Shown: positions 1 through 7,678, counted from the stretch's first letter. The stretch: 29,615 bases of DNA from RGIG6353 sp045660745 (GCA_045660745.1 JAZREJ010000019.1:1-29615), one strand, 5' to 3'. The notes: generated by a model not told the origin, from the sequence alone. Translations and numbers: made by a program.

Positions 1-29
1 TGAGTTGGTTTAAGTTCATATGATTTCAT
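1..29 (-). CDS. 5' end of a protein gene running off the left edge
   Basis: An ATG at 27-29 on the minus strand opens a frame reading MKSYELKPT before the window ends. It has an AAAGGA ribosome site at 40-45, about ten bases upstream, and a good promoter further up, so it is probably a real start. Only nine residues are visible and no function can be assigned. It is separated from rhaA by a long hairpin and its own promoter, so it is probably not part of a rhamnose operon. Confidence 0.55.
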
Positions 30-60
30 GATAACTATATCCTTTCTTGTTATTGACTAC

Positions 61-89
61 ATCATATCACAAATGCCGTATTTTGTAAA
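61..89 (-). promoter_or_regulatory. sigma-A type promoter for the left-edge gene
   Basis: On the minus strand TTTACA (84-89) and TATGAT (61-66) are separated by exactly 17 bases, each one mismatch from consensus. The predicted start near 54 leaves a leader of about 25 bases before the ATG at 29. The -35 box lies inside the proximal copy of a direct repeat, which suggests a regulator acts here. Confidence 0.6.
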
Positions 90-107
90 GTACTGCCGTA
101 TATTGTA
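74..107. repeat. two 14-bp direct repeats spaced 20 bp, overlapping a -35 box
   Basis: TGCCGTATTTTGTA (74-87) and TGCCGTATATTGTA (94-107) differ at one base and repeat with a period of 20 bp, about two helical turns. This is the geometry expected when two protein subunits bind the same DNA face. The proximal copy overlaps the -35 hexamer of the leftward promoter. Operator function is inferred. Confidence 0.5.
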
Positions 108-123
108 TTATTAGGTCGCAAAG

Positions 124-167
124 AATTACCGCCGAGAGTAACCAAACGGTTACTCTCGGCGGTAATT
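124..167. terminator. 20-bp perfect hairpin between rhaA and the left-edge gene
   Basis: Arms 124-143 and 148-167 are perfectly complementary over 20 bp around the loop AAAC. The T-tract is weak on both strands (TTTGTTCT on plus, TTCTTTG on minus). It may end the rhaA transcript, end a rightward transcript, or be an operator or mobile-element remnant. Confidence 0.45.
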
Positions 168-328
168 TGTTCTATAACGCACAATCGCGGTTGGTGGTGA
201 GTAAGTGCGCATTTGTAGGAATTGCTGATTGTAATCTTTAGTATGTCTGCTATATCATAACAAAACTGTCCTTCAGAACCAAACGCCTAAAGGCTACCGA
301 TTTTTTCATTACAAATCACAACTGAAAA
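168..328. other. noncoding stretch downstream of rhaA
   Basis: I see no convincing gene here. A 19-codon frame (minus, 309 to 250) lacks a ribosome site. A short GCCT-AA-AGGC stem followed by CGATTTTTT on the plus strand is too small to call as a terminator. Confidence 0.4.
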
Positions 329-1573
329 TTATCTCTTGAGAAGAACCTCTTCCTCATACTTTTTAACTTCGTCAAACCAAGAAGCGTCGGACTTCACTCC
401 ACACTCCTCGCAGTACTTCTGCCATACGTCTCCGAAGGGAAGAGTCTTGCACTCCTCAAACATTACCATAAGCTCTGTAAGGCGGTTTTCGTCCTGAAGA
501 GAGGCAAGCTTTTTGTTAGGGGTACAGAGTGCTGAAAGCAAAGCCTTCTGCCAGCTTCTGATGCCTACCGCCCAAGCGGCAATACGGTTAATACTTGCAT
601 CAAAGTAGTCAAGTGCCATATAAACTCTGTCAAGAGCATCAGAGCGCACGATTTCCTTGGCAATCTCTCTTGTCTCATCATCGAAAAGAAGAACGTGGTC
701 GGAATCCCAACGAACACCTCTTGTTATATGAAGTGCAATCTCAGGGAAGAAAGTAAGAAGTGCGGGAACTTTATCGGAAACGACCTCGGTGGGGTGGTAA
801 TGACCGTTATCCATCAAGGGCAGACATCCGTCGTGAGTTGCGGCAAATGTGAGAGAAAACTCAGCAGAGCCGACAGTGTAGGACTCAACGCCTATGCCAA
901 ACACCTTAGACTCAACGCAAGGCTTTACGAGATTCTTGTCAAAGGGCTCGCTAAGAATTTCTTCAATAGACTCCTTATATCTTACACGGGGACCCATTCT
1001 GTCTGCGGGGATATCCTTAAATCCGTCGCCTGTCCAGATGTTCATTACACAGGGGATACCTGTCTCACGGGCGAAATATTCGGAAATTCTGATACAAGCA
1101 CGGCCGTGCTCAATCCAGAACTTTCTTGTCTTTTCATCGGGGCTTGAAAGGGTAAGACCATCCTTTACCATGGGGTGTGAGAAGAAAGTGGGGTTAAAGT
1201 CAAGTCCCATTCCTCTTGCCTTAGCAAACTCTACCCACTTTTTAAAGTGACGAGGCTCAAGCTTATCACGGTCAACAAAGCCGTCCTCAAAAATAGCATA
1301 GCAAGCGTGTACGTTTATTTTTTTTGCACCGGGGCAAAGAGACATAGCCTTGTCCATATCAGACATAAGCTCATCGGGGGTAGTCGCTTTTCCGGGATAA
1401 TTACCCGTTGTCTGTATTCCGCCTGTCAAGGGACCATCGTGGTCAAAGCCGATAACATCATCTCCCTGCCAGCAATGGATGGATACGGGAATATTTTTAA
1501 GCTTTGCAATTGCGGCATCGGTATCGACGCCGAGCTTTGCATATATTTCTCTTGCTTCTTCGTAGCGTGTCAT
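329..1573 (-). CDS. rhaA: L-rhamnose isomerase
   Basis: This enzyme interconverts L-rhamnose and L-rhamnulose, the first cytoplasmic step of rhamnose use, with a divalent metal in a TIM barrel. The product is 414 residues, normal for RhaA. Typical family segments are visible: NVHACYAIFEDG, the KPCVESKVFGIGVESYTVG stretch, the metal-site motif GHYHPTEVV and HITRGVRWDSDHV near the C-terminus. The ATG at 1573 is preferred over the in-frame TTG six bases upstream because AAGGAG at 1583-1588 is nine bases from the ATG but only three from the TTG. Rhamnulokinase and the aldolase are not in the window, so the gene appears monocistronic with its own promoter. Confidence 0.96.
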   Translation of the reverse strand: MTRYEEAREIYAKLGVDTDAAIAKLKNIPVSIHCWQGDDVIGFDHDGPLTGGIQTTGNYPGKATTPDELMSDMDKAMSLCPGAKKINVHACYAIFEDGFVDRDKLEPRHFKKWVEFAKARGMGLDFNPTFFSHPMVKDGLTLSSPDEKTRKFWIEHGRACIRISEYFARETGIPCVMNIWTGDGFKDIPADRMGPRVRYKESIEEILSEPFDKNLVKPCVESKVFGIGVESYTVGSAEFSLTFAATHDGCLPLMDNGHYHPTEVVSDKVPALLTFFPEIALHITRGVRWDSDHVLLFDDETREIAKEIVRSDALDRVYMALDYFDASINRIAAWAVGIRSWQKALLSALCTPNKKLASLQDENRLTELMVMFEECKTLPFGDVWQKYCEECGVKSDASWFDEVKKYEEEVLLKR

Positions 1574-1606
1574 TTGCAAAATCTCCTTTATAATTACTCT
1601 TTTGTC

Positions 1607-1635
1607 ATTTTACCATAATCTGTCGCATTTTTCAA
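1607..1635 (-). promoter_or_regulatory. rhaA promoter
   Basis: TTGAAA (1630-1635) and TAAAAT (1607-1612) on the minus strand are 17 bases apart. The predicted start near 1600 gives a leader of about 27 bases containing AAGGAG. No obvious operator palindrome overlaps it. Confidence 0.65.
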
Positions 1636-1669
1636 GTACAAGGTTGTATTTTCCATTCATTAGAGAATA

Positions 1670-1704
1670 AAAAAGGCTTTTCGGAATTTCCGAAAAGCCT
1701 TTTT
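1670..1704 (-). terminator. terminator of the heat-shock operon, after dnaJ
   Basis: Arms 1670-1684 and 1690-1704 (AAAAAGGCTTTTCGG with its complement) surround a short AATTT loop. The A/T ends give a U-run on either strand, so it can act in both directions. It begins immediately after the dnaJ stop codon. Confidence 0.85.
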
Positions 1705-1705
1705 A

Positions 1706-2839
1706 TTACTTTTTAAAGAGATTCTTGAGTTTTTCCTTGAAGGATGCCTTTTGCGACAGATTGCGATCGTCACAGCTAGCCTCAAACTCACGAAGAAGCT
1801 TTTTCTGAGTTTCGCTCAGATTTTTGGGGACTTCAACGGTTATCGTAAAGATGAGGTCGCCCTTAGTGTGGGAATTGATAACGGGAATACCCTTGCCTCT
1901 GAGAGTTACGGTCGTGCCCGTCTGAGTTCCTTCGGGAAGCTTATAGCTGTAATCTCCGTCAAGAGTGGGTACGTTAACGTTCGCGCCAAGTGTTGCTTCG
2001 GCAAAGCTTACAGGCACCTCACAATAGATGTTATATCCGTCGCGTTCAAAAATCGGATGCGGACGGATGCCTACCTCAATGATAAGGTCACCCGCGGGAC
2101 CTCCGTTGGGACCTGCGTTACCCTGACCTCTGCCGTGTAGTCTCTGATGATCGTCTATACCCGCAGGGAATGAAAATTCGAGTGTCTTTGATTTCTTTTC
2201 AAGACCCGTTCCGCTACACTTTTTACAGGGAGAGCTTATTATCTTACCCTTACCGTGACAGCGGTCACAGGTACGGGAGGACTGCATGATACCGAAGGGG
2301 GTTCTCTGCTGAACTCTTACCTGACCAGAGCCTCCGCACTGCGGACAGGTCTCGGGATGGGTACCGCTTTCAGCACCGCTTCCGCCACACTCCGAGCAAG
2401 TATCATATTTTGTATAAGTAATCTCTTTTTTACAGCCGCGTGCCGCTTCCTCAAAGGAAAGCATTACTCGAACACCTATATTACTGCCTCTTTCGGGACC
2501 GCGGCGTGAGGAGGATGAAGAAAATCCTCCGCCAAAGATATTGGAGAATATATCTCCCATATCAAAGTCCATTCCAAAGCCGCCACCAAAGCCGCCCGCA
2601 CCGAAGTTAGGGTCAAGACCGTCATGACCGTACTGGTCATAAAGCTTTTTCTTTTCCGAGTCGGAGAGTACCTCGTACGCCTCGTTTACTTCCTTAAATT
2701 TTTCCTCACAGGTGGCATCTCCCGGATTCATGTCGGGATGATATTTTTTTGCAAGCTTACGGAACGACTTCTTTATTTCATCAGCACTTGCGTCACGATT
2801 TACGCCAAGAACCTCATAATAGTCTCGTTTCTGTGCCAT
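1706..2839 (-). CDS. dnaJ: Chaperone protein DnaJ (Hsp40)
   Basis: This co-chaperone stimulates the ATPase of DnaK and delivers unfolded proteins. The protein is 377 residues with the full class I layout: J domain at about 4-70 with the HPD tripeptide, a Gly/Phe-rich linker, four CxxCxGxG zinc repeats (CSECGGSG, CPQCGGSG, CDRCHGKG, CKKCSGTG) and C-terminal substrate domains. The start at 2839 (MAQKRDYYEVLG) is chosen over an in-frame codon 45 bases upstream because the J domain begins here and AAAGGA lies about 12 bases before it. It is the last gene of the hrcA-grpE-dnaK-dnaJ operon, separated from dnaK by 64 bases holding a stable stem-loop. Confidence 0.97.
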   Translation of the reverse strand: MAQKRDYYEVLGVNRDASADEIKKSFRKLAKKYHPDMNPGDATCEEKFKEVNEAYEVLSDSEKKKLYDQYGHDGLDPNFGAGGFGGGFGMDFDMGDIFSNIFGGGFSSSSSRRGPERGSNIGVRVMLSFEEAARGCKKEITYTKYDTCSECGGSGAESGTHPETCPQCGGSGQVRVQQRTPFGIMQSSRTCDRCHGKGKIISSPCKKCSGTGLEKKSKTLEFSFPAGIDDHQRLHGRGQGNAGPNGGPAGDLIIEVGIRPHPIFERDGYNIYCEVPVSFAEATLGANVNVPTLDGDYSYKLPEGTQTGTTVTLRGKGIPVINSHTKGDLIFTITVEVPKNLSETQKKLLREFEASCDDRNLSQKASFKEKLKNLFKK

Positions 2840-2873
2840 ATTCTTAGGAAAATTCCTTTCTTTGAAAGACTTT

Positions 2874-2900
2874 TTGAGGGGCAATTTTTGTGCCCCTCAA
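2874..2900 (-). other. stem-loop in the dnaK-dnaJ spacer
   Basis: TTGAGGGGCA (2874-2883) and TGCCCCTCAA (2891-2900) form a 10-bp perfect stem with a 7-base loop. On the transcript strand it is followed by AAAAAGUC rather than a U-run, so it is not a classical terminator. A role in mRNA stability or processing between dnaK and dnaJ is likely but inferred. Confidence 0.6.
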
Positions 2901-2903
2901 AGC

Positions 2904-4745
2904 TTAATTGTTGCTCTTGTCAGTAAAATCTGCGTCGTAAACTCCGTCGTTACCGGGATTTCCGTCACCGCCAAATCCACCCTGAGCATTGGGGTCAAAG
3001 CCCTGTGCTCCGCCGTTCTGTTGATATATCTTTTCGGATATCTTGTAGAATGCCTGAGTGAGTGCCTCGCTGTCAGCCTTAATAGCCTCGGTATCGGTAC
3101 CCTTGAGAGTCTCGCGAAGCTTTTCAACAGCCGCCTTTACTGGAGCCTTATCGTCTTCGGTTATCTTGTCGCCTGCTTCATTCATGATCTTTTCGCTCTG
3201 GAATACGAGGCTTTCAGCATTGTTGCGGATCTCAACCGCTTCCTTCTGCTTCTTATCCTCTTCTGCATGAAGCTCTGCATCCTTTACCGCCTTTTCGATA
3301 TCCTCCTGAGACATGTTGGAGGAAGCGGTGATGGAGATATGCTGCTCCTTGCCTGTACCCTTATCAAGAGCGGATACGTTTACGATACCGTTTGCGTCGA
3401 TGTCGAAGGTAACCTCAATTTGAGGAACACCACGCATAGCGGGCATGATTCCGTCAAGGTTGAATCTGCCGAGAGTCTTGTTATCGCGTGCCATTTCACG
3501 CTCACCCTGAAGAACGTGTATCTCAACAGAGGTCTGGTTGTCAGCCGCGGTAGAATATACTTGACTCTTCTTTACAGGGATGGTGGTATTTCTTTCGATA
3601 AGCTTATTAAATACGCCGCCGAGAGTTTCGATACCGAGGGAGAGAGGAGTAACGTCGAGAAGAACAACGTCCTTAACGTCACCGCCAAGTACACCGCCCT
3701 GAATAGCCGCACCTACTGCAACGCATTCGTCAGGGTTGATGCCCTTGAAGGGGTCCTTACCGATGAAGCTCTTAACAGCTTCCTGAACTGCGGGGATTCT
3801 TGAGGAGCCGCCGACGAGAAGCACCTTGTCAATCTGTGAGGGTGCAAGGCCTGCATCGGAGAGAGCCTGCTTTGTGGGAGCCATAGTCTTTTCAACGAGG
3901 TCGGAGGTGAGCTCATTAAACTTAGCGCGTGTAAGGGTTGTCTCGAAGTTCTTGGGTCCGTTTGCATCTACTGCAATGAAAGGAAGGCTGATCTCGGTAG
4001 ACATCATACCGGAAAGCTCAATCTTAGCCTTTTCAGCCGCTTCCTTAAGTCTTTGATGTGCGGTCTTGTCAAGACGGAGGTCAATTCCCTCTGCTGCCTT
4101 GAACTGCTCTGCCATCCAATCGATGATTCTTGCGTCGAAGTCGTCACCGCCGAGTCTGTTGTTACCTGCGGTTGCAAGAACCTCAAATACACCGTCGGAT
4201 ATTTCAAGAATGGATACGTCGAAGGTACCGCCTCCGAGGTCGTATACCATTATCTTCTGCTCATTTTCCTTATCAAGACCGTATGCAAGAGCAGCTGCGG
4301 TAGGCTCGTTGATAATTCTCATTACTTCAAGTCCTGCAATCTTTCCTGCATCCTTGGTAGCCTGACGCTGAGCATCGGTAAAGTATGCGGGAACGGTGAT
4401 AACAGCCTGAGAAACGCCTGTTCCGAGGAAGCTTTCAGCATCTGCCTTGAGCTTCTGAAGAATCATTGCGGAGATCTCTTGGGGAGTATAATCCTTTCCG
4501 TCGATGCCTACCTTTCTGTTGGTGCCCATATCACGCTTGATGGAGCTGATAGTACGGTCGGGGTTTGTGATAGCCTGTCTCTTTGCAATCTGACCGACGA
4601 GTCTTTCACCGGTCTTGGAGAATGCTACTACCGAGGGAGTTGTTCTTGCTCCTTCGGGGTTGGGGATAACACTGGGCTCACCGCCCTCAAAAACTGCAAC
4701 GCAGGAGTTTGTTGTACCAAGGTCAATTCCTATAATCTTTGCCAT
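2904..4745 (-). CDS. dnaK: Chaperone protein DnaK (Hsp70)
   Basis: This is the ATP-dependent Hsp70 foldase, working with DnaJ and GrpE in the cytoplasm. The 613-residue protein starts MAKIIGIDLGTTNSCVAV, the phosphate-1 motif of Hsp70. It also shows VYDLGGGTFDVSIL (phosphate 2), VLLVGGSSRIPAVQ, the linker region VLLDVTPLSLGIETLGG, and a Gly/Asn-rich tail. The length is normal for Firmicutes DnaK. AGAGG lies about ten bases before the ATG, and grpE ends 33 bases upstream. Confidence 0.98.
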   Translation of the reverse strand: MAKIIGIDLGTTNSCVAVFEGGEPSVIPNPEGARTTPSVVAFSKTGERLVGQIAKRQAITNPDRTISSIKRDMGTNRKVGIDGKDYTPQEISAMILQKLKADAESFLGTGVSQAVITVPAYFTDAQRQATKDAGKIAGLEVMRIINEPTAAALAYGLDKENEQKIMVYDLGGGTFDVSILEISDGVFEVLATAGNNRLGGDDFDARIIDWMAEQFKAAEGIDLRLDKTAHQRLKEAAEKAKIELSGMMSTEISLPFIAVDANGPKNFETTLTRAKFNELTSDLVEKTMAPTKQALSDAGLAPSQIDKVLLVGGSSRIPAVQEAVKSFIGKDPFKGINPDECVAVGAAIQGGVLGGDVKDVVLLDVTPLSLGIETLGGVFNKLIERNTTIPVKKSQVYSTAADNQTSVEIHVLQGEREMARDNKTLGRFNLDGIMPAMRGVPQIEVTFDIDANGIVNVSALDKGTGKEQHISITASSNMSQEDIEKAVKDAELHAEEDKKQKEAVEIRNNAESLVFQSEKIMNEAGDKITEDDKAPVKAAVEKLRETLKGTDTEAIKADSEALTQAFYKISEKIYQQNGGAQGFDPNAQGGFGGDGNPGNDGVYDADFTDKSNN

Positions 4746-4778
4746 AATAAATACCTCTATCTTTCTTCTTAATTTATA

Positions 4779-5294
4779 TTAGTTCACGACTTTTACCATT
4801 GCGTGTCGTATAACGCGTTCCCCGAGCTTATAACCCTTCAAAAGCACCTCGGAGACGGTGTTTTCGGGGGCACCCTCAACGTCCTCGTGAAAGACGGCTG
4901 AGTGCAAATTAGGATCGAATTCGAGTCCCTCTGCGGGAATCTCCTCTACTCCTATCTTGGTCAAAAATTCATCAAACTGCTTATGAATAAGCTTTATACC
5001 CTCTGCAACCGTGGGGTCCTCTATTACCTTTTCGGCTCTGTCAAAGTTGTCGATAACGGGAAGCATGCTCTTAACAACGTCAGACTTCGCATGAGCGTAA
5101 ATATCCTCTTTTTCCTTTTGGGTACGCTTTTTATAGTTCTCAAATTCGGCAAGAAGTCTTAAATACTTATCGTAAAGCTCCTTGTATTCACTGTCCCCGT
5201 TTGACTCTGTTTCCTGTTCTTCAACAATCTCCTCAGCCTTTTCTTCAGCTTCTTCGGTAGGAGTCTCGGGAATGTCTTTTGTCTTATCTTCCAT
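4779..5294 (-). CDS. grpE: Nucleotide exchange factor GrpE
   Basis: GrpE releases ADP from DnaK. The 171-residue protein has an acidic low-complexity N-terminus, a long coiled-coil helix (about 40-95, with YLRLLAEFENYKKRT) and the beta-wing end with VLLKGYKLGERVIRHAMVKV, the family signature. Two starts are possible. The ATG at 5309 overlaps the hrcA stop (TAATG) but has no ribosome site; the ATG at 5294 has AAAGGG six bases upstream and is preferred. Either way, grpE is closely coupled to hrcA. Confidence 0.95.
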   Translation of the reverse strand: MEDKTKDIPETPTEEAEEKAEEIVEEQETESNGDSEYKELYDKYLRLLAEFENYKKRTQKEKEDIYAHAKSDVVKSMLPVIDNFDRAEKVIEDPTVAEGIKLIHKQFDEFLTKIGVEEIPAEGLEFDPNLHSAVFHEDVEGAPENTVSEVLLKGYKLGERVIRHAMVKVVN

Positions 5295-5308
5295 TTTGTG
5301 CCCTTTCA

Positions 5309-6355
5309 TTATTTATCTTCAGTTCCTCCCGGTGGAGTTTCACCGATCAGATTTTTAACAACATATTCAAGTCTTGCGATAACGCCCGAATAATCCATTC
5401 GGTGAGGTCCGATAAGTCCGAAGACTCCCGTAATATTGTCGCCTATATTGAATTTGTGATAAACGAAGCTTGTGGAATCCAGTCCCTGACGGAGCGTTCC
5501 GTCTCCTATCAGTACGTTCAGTCCGTCACGGTCGCCCGAGTTCTCGTTTATAAGAGAAAGAAGCGCTTGCTTTTCTTCAAGAAGCGAGAGAACTGTTCGC
5601 GTCTTCTCAATATCCGAAAAGTCGGGATACTTCAAAAGATTGGACATACCGTCAAGATAAACCTTGCTTTCTTCTTCCTCTCGTATTACGGAAATTACAG
5701 TCTTGATTATTCCCGTAAGCACGTCGGCATAAACCCCGAGAATATCCTGCATCTTATAGAATATCTCCATGCTTATAGCGTCCGCCGTGACTCCCGCAAG
5801 ATTTTCATTAAGCACCTTCAAAAGCAAATTCAAAACATCCTGATTTATCGTGTACTCACTCTTGACCTGCTGAGTTTTTACATTGTCGGATGAGGTTACC
5901 ATAACGAGCAAGAAGGAATTCTTATCAAGCAAAACGCCTTCAAACCGCTTTACAGTGCCCGCAGCACTTTTGGTAGTGTAGGCAAATGCCGTATAGTCGG
6001 TAGTCTCAGACAATACTCTCGTTATATCCTCAATGACTGTATTAAGCCTCTTTATTTTAGAGTTCATTATCTCGTTGAGAACCGATATCTCCTCAAGGGA
6101 GAGGTAATAATCATTCATCAGGTTTTCAACGTAAACTCTGTAGCCTCGGCTGGACGGTATCCTGCCCGCTGAGGTGTGCGGTTGTTCGAGAAGTCCGAGA
6201 CGCTCAAGCTCGCTCATCTCATTTCGGATGGTTGCCGATGAGACGTTGAGACCTATAGAATCCGACAGATATTTCGAGCCGACAGGCTCACCCGATGAAA
6301 TATAGGTATCAACGATAGATTTCAGTATCTTCTTTTTTCTGTCGTTTAGATCCAT
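5309..6355 (-). CDS. hrcA: Heat-inducible transcription repressor HrcA
   Basis: HrcA binds CIRCE operators and represses class I heat-shock genes; GroEL normally keeps it active. The 348-residue protein begins with a winged helix (about 1-80, including SSATIRNEMSELERLGLLEQPHTSAGRIPSSRG, shown here only as a description of residues about 40-70) followed by GAF-like and insertion domains. The C-terminal part has the typical NIGDNITGVFGLIGPHRMDY segment. The start has AGGAG about eight bases upstream. A CIRCE lies in the untranslated leader, so the operon is autoregulated. Confidence 0.96.
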   Translation of the reverse strand: MDLNDRKKKILKSIVDTYISSGEPVGSKYLSDSIGLNVSSATIRNEMSELERLGLLEQPHTSAGRIPSSRGYRVYVENLMNDYYLSLEEISVLNEIMNSKIKRLNTVIEDITRVLSETTDYTAFAYTTKSAAGTVKRFEGVLLDKNSFLLVMVTSSDNVKTQQVKSEYTINQDVLNLLLKVLNENLAGVTADAISMEIFYKMQDILGVYADVLTGIIKTVISVIREEEESKVYLDGMSNLLKYPDFSDIEKTRTVLSLLEEKQALLSLINENSGDRDGLNVLIGDGTLRQGLDSTSFVYHKFNIGDNITGVFGLIGPHRMDYSGVIARLEYVVKNLIGETPPGGTEDK

Positions 6356-6379
6356 GCGCCTTCTCCTCTCTTTAAGCTT

Positions 6380-6406
6380 TTAGCACTCTTGGTGTTCAAG
6401 TGCTAA
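6380..6406 (-). promoter_or_regulatory. CIRCE operator in the hrcA leader
   Basis: TTAGCACTC (6380-6388), nine bases, then AAGTGCTAA (6398-6406). This matches the CIRCE consensus (TTAGCACTC-N9-GAGTGCTAA) at 17 of 18 arm positions. It sits just downstream of the predicted transcription start near 6411, the usual repressing position. Confidence 0.95.
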
Positions 6407-6417
6407 CTTACGGTATT

Positions 6418-6446
6418 AATATACCCCAGAAAGCATATTTTGTCAA
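6418..6446 (-). promoter_or_regulatory. promoter of the hrcA-grpE-dnaK-dnaJ operon
   Basis: TTGACA (6441-6446, perfect) and TATATT (6418-6423) are 17 bases apart on the minus strand. This is a vegetative sigma-A promoter, as expected for CIRCE/HrcA-controlled operons. Confidence 0.85.
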
Positions 6447-6505
6447 TACTTATTTTCAATATTTTTCATTTTTTCTTGTTAATATATTGTGAACAGTCAA
6501 CATTT

Positions 6506-6532
6506 TTTGCTCTCGCTACAGAAAAGTGCTAA
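6506..6532. promoter_or_regulatory. second, degenerate CIRCE-like element
   Basis: TTTGCTCTC (6506-6514), nine bases, AAGTGCTAA (6524-6532). The arms match the consensus at 15 of 18 positions with the exact 9-bp spacer, and the right arm is identical to that of the main CIRCE. It lies about 60 bp upstream of the -35 box of hrcA and downstream of the spo0A terminator. The rest of 6447-6611 is AT-rich with no gene. Confidence 0.5.
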
Positions 6533-6611
6533 AAAAATACGATGCCACAAGGGAGATCCCCTCAAAGCACCGCTGTTTTATTAGTATATTATTTTTCTCA
6601 CAACCAACAAA

Positions 6612-6648
6612 AAACGACTGTAGGCTAAAAGTAACCTAACAGTCGTTT
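6612..6648 (-). terminator. spo0A terminator
   Basis: AAACGACTGT (6612-6621) pairs with ACAGTCGTTT (6639-6648), extended by AGG/CCT past a one-base bulge. The minus-strand transcript continues in TTTTTTG. It begins eight bases after the spo0A stop. Confidence 0.85.
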
Positions 6649-6656
6649 GAAAAAGC

Positions 6657-7430
6657 TCATACTACACGACTTTTTATCTTCAGACGAAGATTGTCGGCAA
6701 TCATTGCAATAAATTCCGAATTTGTAGGCTTCCCTTTTGTATTTTGAACCGTATAGCCAAAAAACGAGTTAAGCATATCAACATCTCCTCTATCCCACGC
6801 AACCTCTATCGCATGACGTATAGCACGTTCAACGCGTGAAGGAGTTGTATTAAACTCTGAAGCGACTGTCGGATACAAAGTTTTGGTCACTTCGTTTATA
6901 ACCCTGTTATTCCTGACGACCATCATTATTGCAAATCTCAAATACTGATATCCTTTAATATGCGCGGGAATCCCTACCTTATGTATTATCTGGGTCACCT
7001 GTGTCTCAAGATCAAAGTCATCCTCATCACTTGTGTAGATTCGTTCTATCTCGTTTTTCTCAACAAGACGGTTTATTCTGAATACAAGACTTTCATATTC
7101 AAAAGGCTTTATAACGCACCCGTCAGCTCCGAGTGCAAGCATCTCTTCAATAAGGCGGCGATTGTTTATTCCTGTGACGATAAGAAACGCGGGACTGTAA
7201 CTTGAGTCAAATTTTCTCGCCTCCTTTATAAGACTGCCGGCATCAAGCCCCGGAAACCATAAATCCGTTATTACGACATCGGGACGGAAACGTTTTATGG
7301 CACCAAGTGCTTCCGAACCATCACCGCTTTCACCTACAACGTCAATTCCGAGCTTTCTTAAATTATCCGCACAAACGTACCTATAATCGTTGTTTGAATC
7401 AACGATGAACACTTTTATCCTTCTGTTCAT
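6657..7430 (-). CDS. spo0A: Sporulation master response regulator Spo0A
   Basis: Spo0A is the phosphorylated transcription factor that commits cells to sporulation. The 257-residue protein has a receiver domain (about 3-125) with phospho-acceptor Asp56, Thr86 and Lys108, and the C-terminal Spo0A domain with YLRFAIMMVV and the recognition region TTPSRVERAIRHAIEVAWD. The start MNRRIKVFIVD is fixed by a perfect AGGAGG eight bases upstream; the in-frame extension further upstream is promoter DNA. The usual acidic pair (Asp-Asp) reads Asp11-Ser12, and the sequence after Asp56 (LWFPGLDAG) differs from the common LxMPxLDG. A 0A box lies upstream, implying autoregulation. Confidence 0.95.
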   Translation of the reverse strand: MNRRIKVFIVDSNNDYRYVCADNLRKLGIDVVGESGDGSEALGAIKRFRPDVVITDLWFPGLDAGSLIKEARKFDSSYSPAFLIVTGINNRRLIEEMLALGADGCVIKPFEYESLVFRINRLVEKNEIERIYTSDEDDFDLETQVTQIIHKVGIPAHIKGYQYLRFAIMMVVRNNRVINEVTKTLYPTVASEFNTTPSRVERAIRHAIEVAWDRGDVDMLNSFFGYTVQNTKGKPTNSEFIAMIADNLRLKIKSRVV

Positions 7431-7575
7431 TTTTCTTTCCTCCTGTTTTCTTCTTTCTTTTTTTGGCGGTGAGTAAATATTACCATATTTTACCAATTTT
7501 ATCAAGAGGTTTTCTGAACTTTTTCCAGTTTTTACCAAATTTGTATATTTTAACAGTAAACAGCGCAAGATTTCG

Positions 7576-7612
7576 ATTATATTCCACGAAAGATTTAAAA
7601 GTATTGTCGAAA
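7576..7612 (-). promoter_or_regulatory. spo0A promoter with a 0A box
   Basis: A perfect TATAAT lies at 7576-7581 on the minus strand, with no good -35 hexamer at 17 bases. Instead TTGTCGAAA (7604-7612, plus strand) contains the exact 0A box TGTCGAA, centred near -39 of the predicted start. This is where Spo0A-P sits at activated sigma-A promoters. I saw no convincing sigma-H promoter. Confidence 0.6.
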
Positions 7613-7644
7613 CGGATGCGACATAGTAAAAACACATTAAAAAA

Positions 7645-7678
7645 AGCCTTTTACGGTGTTATTTTACCGTAAAAGGCT
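7645..7678 (-). terminator. terminator after the GH20 gene
   Basis: AGCCTTTTACGGT (7645-7657) and ACCGTAAAAGGCT (7666-7678) form a perfect 13-bp stem with an 8-base loop. On the minus strand it is followed by seven T residues. It lies between the GH20 stop and the spo0A promoter. Confidence 0.9.

Noticed and set aside
250..309. 19-codon minus-strand peptide frame
   Set aside because: No ribosome site or promoter; too short to support.
1621..1627. TGTCGCA, a 6 of 7 match to the 0A box inside the rhaA promoter
   Set aside because: A seven-base near match is expected by chance and rhamnose use gives no reason for Spo0A control.
4053..4772. Long plus-strand open frame antisense to dnaK
   Set aside because: Such antisense frames arise from codon bias in dnaK; Cys-rich composition and no ribosome site or homology signal.
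7431..7637. N-terminal extension of Spo0A by 69 codons
   Set aside because: It covers the promoter, 0A box and ribosome site; AGGAGG and the receiver domain both place the start at 7430.
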